A stretch of 64,000 nucleotides of DNA from Luzula sylvatica (Eukaryota; Streptophyta; Magnoliopsida; Poales; Juncaceae): assembly GCA_946800325.1 (NCBI GenBank), contig OX326959.1, positions 41,158,908 through 41,222,907 of the forward strand, in the 5' to 3' direction. How positions within the stretch are numbered: the first letter of the stretch is position 1; each line of letters starts with the position of its first letter. Both the position numbers and the translations under genes were made by a program. This document shows positions 49,143 to 58,700 of the stretch, piece by piece. Under the pieces are notes generated by a model that was not told where the DNA came from, made no database searches, and saw only the letters and a list, made by a program, of their open reading frames with translations.

Positions 49143-49689
49143 TCGCCGGAGATGTTAAAAGTTTAAATGTGTTGTGTGTGTTATGTCATGATTCTTGTTT
49201 GTGAACAATTTGACTTGTTTATTGTTGTGTGTGTGTTTGTATCGGCATGTGTCATGCCGTCAACTGAGTAGATTTGATTTAGTGTCAGTTTAAACTGTTG
49301 CATCCATTTTGGTTTTTATTATTTATTTTTATAACCTATCAGTCCAGATGCAAGTGCGTTCGAACGCACCACTTTTTCCGTTCAGAACGCACATATTTTC
49401 TTAAAAATCTGCTAAATTTTGAAAAGATTGTCATCATTCCAAAACAAAAGAATTTGATCATATTTTCGAGCTCATACATTCATCAATTCATATTTACGAG
49501 CTCATACATTCATCAATTCATTCTTTGAGGGGGAGCTCGCATTTAGGGGGAGCCTTCCGGTGTTGAAGTCTCCTTGGCCCTTTTGATCTCTTTCAAAATG
49601 GGGGAGAAACGATCGTACGGAAAGTTCTCAACTAAATGATGAAACTCTCCGAACCGACAGTGTTTTGAAATTAATCAAAAGGGGGAGTT
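49143..49689 (+). other. 3' untranslated region of the element
   Basis: No gene is visible. It contains one perfect palindrome gtgcgttcgaacgcac (49354-49369) and a near copy (49377-49392). Next comes a 30-bp tandem duplication containing gagctcatacattcatcaa (49467-49526), then several G-rich, polypurine-like runs (near 49527, 49545 and 49599) ahead of the true polypurine tract. Repeated ggggga runs before the 3' LTR are common in copia elements. Confidence 0.6.
49677..49687 (+). other. Polypurine tract
   Basis: aaaagggggag lies two bases before the second LTR's TGTTGG. This is the expected place and composition for the RNase H-resistant primer of plus-strand DNA synthesis, and it supports the LTR start at 49690. 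Confidence 0.9.
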
Positions 49690-50023
49690 TGTTGGTTCAA
49701 ATTTCCTGGTAGTTTGATTATTTCAAAACACTGTCAGTACTAATGTATACATCCAGAAAAGTGCAGGATAACATAGGTACGATACGAAGATGAAGGAGGA
49801 CTTGTGAAGGAGGAGTTCATTGGATTACATCAAGAATCAGGACATGAAGTCTCAAGATAAACAAGAAAAGAAGAACACAAGGAAGGCCATTGGAACACAT
49901 CAAGACTCAAGATGTTGAAGCCTTCCGTGAGTGGGATACGCCACAAATAAACCATAGGTACAAACCTAGTAGACCTCAAGTAAAATCATGTTCAAAATAA
50001 CAAAGAGTTCAGTCAAGCAGGAA

Positions 50024-50480
50024 GTGCGTTCTGAACGAACTCAAAGTCCGTTCCGTTCAGAACGGACTTGCTAAATATCAAAACTGTAAAGCTTGATTAG
50101 AACCAAACGTGTCACAGGGATGTGTGCGTTCGAACGAACAATCATGTCCGTTCGAACGGACAATTAGAATCCGTTCACTCACCTTCTGAGTGCGTTGAAC
50201 GGACAATCTTTCCTGTGAACGGAAATATGTCACAGGGATGTGTGCGTTCGAACGAACACACATGTGCGTTCGAACGGACAACCTGGAATCCGTTCACCCA
50301 CTTTTCAGTGCGTTGAACGGACTCTTGTTCCTGTGAACGCAAAATGCTATGTATAATTGAGTCCGTTACGAACGGACATTGTCCGTTTGAACGGACCCAA
50401 GATGTACTTGCACGTTATTTTGAAACGGCTAGTGCAAACTTCAAGTGCGTTCTGAACGGACTGTATGCGTTCGAACGCAC
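50024..50480 (+). promoter_or_regulatory. U3 palindrome array in the second LTR
   Basis: Same series of CGTTC/GAACG inverted motifs as in the 5' LTR, shifted by 6735 bp before the 5-bp insertion and by 6740 bp after it. The insertion lengthens the palindrome at about 50046-50067 by repeating part of its left half-site; its right half is intact. Confidence 0.7.
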
Positions 50481-50511
50481 TGCAAGTTTTCTGAAGGATT
50501 TCTATAGAGAG

Positions 50512-50519
50512 TATAAATA
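50512..50519 (+). promoter_or_regulatory. TATA box of the second LTR
   Basis: tataaata in the same position as in the 5' LTR. It could drive transcription of the truncated downstream gag copy and read into the right satellite arm. Confidence 0.7.
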
Positions 50520-51104
50520 TAATCCTTCATGGGTCTCTCTCTCTCACTTCCTCATTTTCAAACTTTCAAACCTAAAAAGAGAGAAACCCTAAGCTGTGAT
50601 TATCTATATCCATTGATAGCTTGAGAAACCTCTTTAGATCGTTGATCTACTTTCGATATTCTCCACTAATCGTATCCCACTCACGTGACCGATCACGTTG
50701 TAGCTCGATTAGTGAAAAAGTGTAATAGGCTAGTGCAACAAATTGTAAAGAGCCTAAGCTATAGATCGATAGAAGCGTGTAAATCGATCTAGGCTAATCC
50801 TTGTAATCGAGTTGAGTTGGAATTCAATCGAAGGCCAAAAAGAGGCACAAGGCATTCCCGGAGACGTAGGTACTCGCGAATAATTGAGTCGGTCAATTAA
50901 GCGAGTAAAGGGTGAGTTAAAGCTACAAAGCAACCACCTACCGAACTTCGTAAACAAACATCTTGTGTCAAAGTGTTTGTACGGTATCATCTTTATCATC
51001 CAAATTATTATTTATTCCGCACCGTAAATTAGGTTTAAATCTAAACTAAGTATAAGTTAGATTGCCGAATTTACCCCCCCTCTAGGTTAGAATTAACCAA
51101 CAAT

Positions 51105-51116
51105 TGGTATCAGAGC
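51105..51116 (+). other. Second primer binding site
   Basis: tggtatcagagc again follows the LTR end by two bases. Its presence after the second LTR shows that the downstream sequence is the 5' part of another internal region and not flanking host DNA. Confidence 0.9.
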
Positions 51117-51169
51117 AAGGTACTAACCATCTCTTTGAGTATTAGGGATAACTTGTACTTAACGATCAA

Positions 51170-52737
51170 ATGACCGAAATTAATCCTATTGTACGAAACT
51201 CATCGATAAATCCGATAAACACCGTACCCAAATCAAATATATCAAACTCACGTGAATTAGATGGAATCAATTGGAGTTCTTGGAAGAAATGCATGCTAAA
51301 TGCATTCGCTCTCCAAGGACTTGACAAGGTAGTGTTACAAGGCTTTGTCTTGGCCCAAGAGGTTGACACGGACGGAAATGTAATCTACCCCGATCAAACT
51401 AGGGAAGATAGAACTAATGACATTTACGCTCAAAACTTAATGCTAAACAACGTAATTAGTTCTATCGGATCGCTAGTTGATCATTGTGAAAACTCATTTG
51501 AAATGTGGCGTATGCTCAATGAGAGATACGAGGGTACATCTCAAATGAGAAGAACTAATATCATCGGACTTGAACAAGAATTCAACAATCTCCGAATGAT
51601 TGAGGGAGAGTCCGTTGATAAAATATGGGCAAAAATCAATGTATTAAAAACCCGATATGCCACCCAACATGCACCTCTTACCGATGATAGAATTATTGCT
51701 AGATTACTTCAAGCCATGCCCCGGAGTTGGGAATCTTTACGTGTAGCTTTAGGTACGGCGGTCGCATCACAAGATCTCACTCCCGAAGAATTGGTAAGTC
51801 AATTCCGGAACTTCGAGATTCGACTCAAGCAACTCGATGAAGAACAAGGAATCTTCACGACAACTCCTCGATCTAAAGCCATAGCCTTGCCCGCCGTGAA
51901 TGCAAGCAACGAGGACAATGAGATGGACGACCTCACTTTGCGACTCCTAGAATGGCAAAGGGATGAAAAGCGATTTAATGAGAATCGAAAACAAAAGGGA
52001 CTGAAACCTCATTGCTTTTGGTGTAAGAAGTTTGGACATATGATGGAGTCGTGTTGGACGCTCCATCCTGAAAATTCTCGGTGGAATAAAAAGGATGACG
52101 ATCACAAGGATCGAGATAGATGAGAACCTCGATATGAAAGAAGATATGAGGACAAGGGCCGAGATGATCGCCACAAATACAAAGGTAAAGATCATAAAAA
52201 GAAAAAGGCATATAAAGCTCATGTAAATTCCAGGTGGGGAGAAACGGATGGATCAAGCACATCATCTGAATCGGATGGTCCATCAAACCGACACCCCGCA
52301 AACCTTGCACTTATGGTAAGGATCGATTCTCCACAAATGAGCGCAGTGGAAGCGGCAATCAGATCTCTTCGAATTGAACGAGGGTTAACCACTACACCTC
52401 GCACTCCCACACGTATAGACGAAGAACCATCTACTCCAAGCTCAACACATGACCAAGGTCATGAGGTACGTATTAACTCTATAACTAACGTAGAATCATT
52501 ACATCATCCTGAGTTTTCTCCTGCATTCAAATTAGAACTCGAGTTGTGTGACGAGTTTCTAAAAGATGAAGGAAACTTTCAACAAATAGAGAGTAAACTT
52601 GAGAGCTCAACACAAACTCTCAAGGATAAGGTAGCTTCTCTCGAACTATCTATTTTGGCATATAGATCTCAACTAAAAGAATTTAAATGGTTTTCAAAAT
52701 GTGAGTGTCAAACCCTTAAAGGTGAGATGTCTCATTT
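51170..52737 (+). pseudogene. Truncated gag copy with nonsense mutation
   Basis: This copies the first 522 codons of the gag starting at 44430. Over the shared 1635 bp from the LTR end, I count four differences, all transitions (51384, 51428, 52121, 52287). The one at 52121 turns the CGA codon for Arg318 into TGA, so translation would stop after 317 residues. That product keeps the gag core and the first zinc knuckle but loses the basic region. The sequence then breaks off at codon 522 where satellite begins, so the coiled-coil end and the second knuckle are missing. A second frame opens at 52313 and runs a few residues into the satellite; it has no meaning of its own. Confidence 0.92.
52732..52737. 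other. Right junction with 6-bp microhomology
   Basis: tcattt is common to gag (ctcattt followed by aaa in the intact copy) and to the satellite monomer (tatcattttttcta), so the exact join cannot be placed within it. No LTR, polypurine tract or target-site duplication is present here. The pattern fits deletion of the element's right part with end joining. Confidence 0.88.
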
Positions 52738-55700
52738 TTTCTAAAAAAGACCAAAATAGTTCTCTAAAATGAGCAAAATACTTCATTTTTCATGTTTTTC
52801 TCAAAAAACTCCGGGATTGAAGACTAACACATACAAATTTCAATTTTTCCATTTTTTTGCAAAAAATCAAAAACTGAAGTCTAGCACCTTAAAAAATATC
52901 AATTATCATTTTTTCTAAAAGAGTCCAAAATAGTTCTCTAAAATGAGCAAAATACTTCATTTTTCATGTTTTTCTCAAAAAACGTTGTGATTGAAGACTA
53001 ACACATACAAATTTCTATTTTTCAAATTTTTTGCAAAAAATCAAAAACCGAAGTCTAACACCTTCAAAAATATCAATAATCATTTTTTCTAAAAAAGACC
53101 AAAATAGTTCTCTAAAATGAGCAAAATACTTCATTTTTCATGTTTTTTTCTCAAAAAACTCCGGGATTGAAGACTAACACATACAAATTTCTATTTTTCC
53201 TATTTTTTTTGCATAAAATCAAAAACTGAAGTCTAACACCTTCAAAAATATCAATTATCATTTTTTCTAAAAAAGACCAAAATAGTTCTATAAAATGAGC
53301 AAAATACTTCATTTTTCATGATTTTCTCAAAAAATTCCGTGATTGAAGACTAACACATACAAATTTCAATTTTTCCAATTTTTTGCAAAAAATCAAAAAC
53401 TGAAGTCTAACACCTTCAAAAATATCAATTATCATTTTTTCTAAAAAAGACCAAAATAGTTCTCTAAAATGAGCAAAATACTTCATTTTTTATGATTTTC
53501 TCAAAAAATTCCGTGATTGAAGACTAACACATACAAATTTCTATCTTTCCTATTTTTTGCATAAAATCAAAAACTGAAGTCTGACACCTTCAAAAATATC
53601 AATTATCATTTTTTCTAAAAAAGACCAATATAGTTCCCTAAAATGAGCAAAATACTTCATTTTTCATGATTTTCTCAAAAAATTCTGTGATTGAAGACTA
53701 ACACATACAAATTTCAATTTTTCCAATTTTTTGCAACAAATCAAAAACTGAAGTCTAACACCTTCAAAAATATCAATTATCATTTTTTCTAAAAAAGACC
53801 AAAATAGTTCTCTAAAATGAGCAAAATACTTCATTTTTCATGATTTTCTCAAAAAATTCCGTGATTGAAGACTAACACATACAAATTTCAATTTTTCCAA
53901 TTTTTTGCAAAAAATAAAAAACTGAAGTCTAACACCTTCAAAAATATCAATTATCATTTTTTCAGAAAAAGGCCAAAATAGTTCTCTGAAATGAGCAAAA
54001 TACTTCATTTTTCATGTTTTTCTCAAAAAACTTCGTGATTGAAGACTAACACATACAAATTTCAATTTTTCCATTTTTTTGCAAAAAATCAAAAACTGAA
54101 GTCTAACACCTTAAAAAATATCAATTATCATTTTTTCTAAAAGAGTCCAAAATAGTTCTCTAAAATGAGCAAAATACTTCATTTTTCATCTTTTTCTCAA
54201 AAAACGTCGTGCTTGAAGACTAACACATACAAATTTCTATTTTTCCTATTTTTTGCAAAAAATCAAAAACCGAAGTCTAACACCTTCAAAAATATCAATT
54301 ATCATTTTTTCTAAAAAAGACCAAAATAGTTCTCTAAAATGAGCAAAATACTTCATTTTTCATGTTTTTCTCAAAAAACTCCGGGATTAAAGACTAACAC
54401 ATACAAATTTCTATTTTTCATATTTTTTTGCATAAAATCAAAAATTGAAGTCTAACACCTTCAAAAATATCAATTATCATTTTTTCTAAAAAAGACCAAA
54501 ATAGTTCTCTAAAATGAGCAAAATACTTCATTTTTCATTATTTTCTCAAAAAATAATGTGATTGAAGACTAACACATACAAATTTCAATTTTTCCAATTT
54601 TTTGCAAAAAATCAAAAATTAAAGTCTAACGCCTTCAAAAATATCAATTATCATTTTTTCTAAAAAAGACCAAAATTGTTCTCTAAAATGAGCAAAATAC
54701 TTCATTTTTTATGATTTTCTCAAAAAATTCCGTGATTGAAGACTAACACATACAAATTTCTATTTTTCCTATTTTTTGCATAAAATCAAAAACTGAAGTC
54801 TAACACCTTCAAAAATATCAATTATCATTTTTTCTAAAAAAGACCAATAGAGTTCCCTAAAATGAGCAAAATATTTCATTTTTCATGATTTTCTCAAAAA
54901 ATTCCGTGATTGAAGACTAACACATACAAATTTCAATTTTTCCAATTTTTTGCAAAAAATCAAAAACTGAAGTCTAACACCTTCCAAAATATCAATTATC
55001 ATTTTTTCTAAAAATGACCAAAATAGTTCTCTAAAATGAGCAAAATACTTCATTTTTCATGTTTTTTCTCAAAAAACTCCGGGATTGAAGACTAACACTT
55101 ACAAATTTCTATTTTTCCTATTTTTTTTGCATAAAATCAAAAACTGAAGTCTAACACCTTCAAAAATATCAATTATCATTTTTTCTAAAAAAGACCAAAA
55201 TAGTTCTCTAAAATGAGCAAAATACTTCATTTTTCATGATTTTCTCAAAAAATTCCGTGATTGAAGACTAACACATACAAATTTCAATTTTTCCAATTTT
55301 TTGCAAAAAATCAAAAACTGAAGTCTTAACACCTCCCAAAATATCAATTATCATTTTTTCTAAAAAAGACCAAAATAGTTCTCTAAAATGAGCAAAATAC
55401 TTCATTTTTCATGATTTTCTCAAAAAATTCCGTGATTGAAGACTAACACATACAAATTTCAATTTTTCCAATTTTTTGCAAAAAATCAAAAACTGAAGTC
55501 TAACACCTTCAAAAATATCAATTATCATTTTTTCTAAAAAAGACCAAAATAGTTCTCTAAAATGAGCAAAATACTTCATTTTTTATGATTTTCTCAAAAA
55601 ATTCCGTGATTGAAGACTAACACATACAAATTTATATTTTTCCTATTTTTTGCATAAAATCAAAAACTGAAGTCTAACACCTTCAAAAATATCAATTATC

Positions 55701-58700
55701 ATTTTTTCTAAAAAAGACCAATATAGTTCCCTAAAATGAGCAAAATACTTCATTTTTCATGATTTTCTCAAAAAATTCCGTGATTGAAGACTAACACATA
55801 CAAATTTCAATTTTTTTCAATTTTTTGCAACAAATCAAAAACTGAAGTCTAACACCTTCAAAAATATCAATTATCATTTTTTCTAAAAAAGACCAAAATA
55901 GTTCTCTAAAATGAGCAAAATACTTCATTTTTCATGATTTTCTCAAAAAATTCCGTGATTGAAGACTAACACATACAAATTTCAATTTTTCCAATTTTTT
56001 GCAAAAAATAAAAAACTGAAGTCTAACACCTTCAAAAATATCAATTATCATTTTTTCAGAAAAAGGCCAAAATAGTTCTCTGAAATGAGCAAAATACTTC
56101 ATTTTTCATGTTTTTCTCAAAAAACGTCGTGATTGAAGACTAACACATACAAATTTCAATTTTTCCATTTTTTTGCAAAAAATCAAAAACTGAAGTCTAA
56201 CACCTTAAAAAATATCAATTATCATTTTTTCTAAAAGAGTCCAAAATAGTTCTCTAAAATGAGCAAAATACTTCATTTTTCATCTTTTTCTCAAAAAACG
56301 TCGTGCTTGAAGACTAACACATACAAATTTCTATTTTTCCTATTTTTTGCAAAAAATCAAAAACCGAAGTCTAACACCTTCAAAAATATCAATTATCATT
56401 TTTTCTAAAAAAGACCAAAATAGTTCTCTAAAATGAGCAAAATACTTCATTTTTCATGTTTTTCTCAAAAAACTCCGGGATTAAAGACTAACACATACAA
56501 ATTTCTATGTTTCATATTTTTTTGCATAAAATCAAAAATTGAAGTCTAACACCTTCAAAAATATCAATTATCATTTTTTCTAAAAAAGACCAAAATAGTT
56601 CTCTAAAATGAGCAAAATACTTCATTTTTCATTATTTTCTCAAAAAATAACGTGATTGAAGACTAACACATACAAATTTCAATTTTTCCAATTTTTTGCA
56701 AAAAATCAAAAATTAAAGTCTAACGCCTTCAAAAATATCAATTATCATTTTTTCTAAAAAAGACCAAAATTGTTCTCTAAAATGAGCAAAATACTTCATT
56801 TTTTATGATTTTCTCAAAAAATTCCGTGATTGAAGACTAACACATACAAATTTCTATTTTTCCTATTTTTTGCATAAAATCAAAAACTGAAGTCTAACAC
56901 CTTCAAAAATATCAATTATCATTTTTTCTAAAAAAGACCAAGAGAGTTCCCTAAAATGAGCAAAATACTTCATTTTTCATGATTTTCTCAAAAAATTCCG
57001 TGATTGAAGACTAACACATACAAATTTCAATTTTTCCAATTTTTTGCAAAAAATCAAAAACTGAAGTCTAACACCTTCAAAAATATCAATTATCATTTTT
57101 TCTAAAAATGACCAAAATAGTTCTCTAAAATGAGCAAAATACTTCATTTTTCATGTTTTTTCTCAAAAAACTCCGGGATTGAAGACTAACACTTACAAAT
57201 TTCTATTTTTCCTATTTTTTTTGCATAAAATCAAAAACTGAAGTCTAACACCTTCAAAAATATCAATTATCATTTTTTCTAAAAAAGACCAAAATAGTTC
57301 TCTAAAATGAGCAAAATACTTCATTTTTCATGATTTTCTCAAAAAATTCCGTGATTGAAGACTAACACATACAAATTTCAATTTTTCCAATTTTTTGCAA
57401 AAAATAAAAAACTGAAGTCTTAACACCTCCAAAAATATCAATTATCATTTTTTCTAAAAAAGACCAAAATAGTTCTCTAAAATGAGCAAAATACTTCATT
57501 TTTCATGATTTTCTCAAAAAATTCCGTGATTGAAGACTAACACATACAAATTTCAATTTTTCCAATTTTTTGCAAAAAATCAAAAACTGAAGTCTAACAC
57601 CTTCAAAAATATCAATTATCATTTTTTCTAAAAAAGACCAAAATAGTTCTCTAAAATGAGCAAAATACTTCATTTTTTATGATTTTCTCAAAAAATTCCG
57701 TGATTGAAGACTAACACATACAAATTTATATTTTTCCTATTTTTTGCATAAAATCAAAAACTGAAGTCTAACACCTTCAAAAATATCAATTATCATTTTT
57801 TCTAAAAAAGACCAATATAGTTCCCTAAAATGAGCAAAATACTTCATTTTTCATGATTTTCTCAAAAAATTCCGTGATTGAAGACTAACACATACAAATT
57901 TCAATTTTTTTCAATTTTTTGCAACAAATCAAAAACTGAAGTCTAACACCTTCAAAAATATCAATTATCATTTTTTCTAAAAAAGACCAAAATAGTTCTC
58001 TAAAATGAGCAAAATACTTCATTTTTCATGATTTTCTCAAAAAATTCCGTGATTGAAGACTAACACATACAAATTTCAATTTTTCCAATTTTTTGCAAAA
58101 AATAAAAAACTGAAGTCTAACACCTTCAAAAATATCAATTATCATTTTTTCGGAAAAAGGCCTAAATAGTTCTCTGAAATGAGCAAAATACTTCATTTTT
58201 CATGTTTTTCTCAAAAAACTTCGTGATTGAAGACTAACACATACAAATTTCAATTTTTCCATTTTTTTGCAAAAAATCAAAAACTGAAGTCTAACACCTT
58301 AAAAAATATCAATTATCATTTTTTCTAAAAGAGTCCAAAATAGTTCTCTAAAATGAGCAAAATACTTCATTTTTCATCTTTTTCTCAAAAAACGTCGTGC
58401 TTGAAGACTAACACATACAAATTTCTATTTTTCCTATTTTTTGCAAAAAATCAAAAACCGAAGTCTAACACCTTCAAAAATATCAATTATCATTTTTTCT
58501 AAAAAAGACCAAAATAGTTCTCTAAAATGAGCAAAATACTTCATTTTTCATGTTTTTCTCAAAAAACTCCGGGATTAAAGACTAACACATACAAATTTCT
58601 ATTTTTCCTATTTTTTTTGCATAAAATCAAAAATTGAAGTCTAACACCTTCAAAAATATCAATTATCATTTTTTCTAAAAAAGAGCAAAATAGTTCTCTA

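Larger units (their letters stand above)
49690..51102 (+). repeat. Second (middle) LTR (1413 bp)
   Basis: It begins TGTTGGTT after the polypurine tract and ends AACCAACA. It matches the 5' LTR except for five extra bases next to the first palindrome (gtccgttccgttcag near 50046) and T instead of G at 50520. It serves as the 3' LTR of the complete unit, but it is followed by another PBS and gag. It is therefore shared between two tandem units, a structure left by recombination between LTRs of adjacent or sister copies. Confidence 0.95.
42955..52737 (+). mobile_element. Non-autonomous Ty1/copia-like LTR retrotransposon, tandem and 3'-truncated
   Basis: Order: LTR (42955-44362), PBS, gag, ORF2, polypurine tract, LTR (49690-51102), PBS, truncated gag, satellite. 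Both LTRs begin TGTTGGTT and end AACCAACA. The PBS tggtatcagagc matches the primer site used with plant initiator tRNA-Met, and the gag type and its CCHC knuckles point to Ty1/copia. The internal region of the complete unit is 5327 bp and the repeat period is 6735 bp. No protease, integrase, reverse transcriptase or RNase H ORF is present, so retrotransposition would need enzymes from a related element. The long LTRs and large gag suggest the SIRE/Maximus side of copia, which is an inference. The only candidate target-site duplication base set is aatag at 42950-42954. The right partner is missing because the right end is truncated. Confidence 0.9.

Noticed and set aside
52313..52744. Separate 143-codon gene at the right junction
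   Set aside because: It is the middle of the truncated gag reopened at an internal ATG after the nonsense codon. It ends two codons into the satellite.
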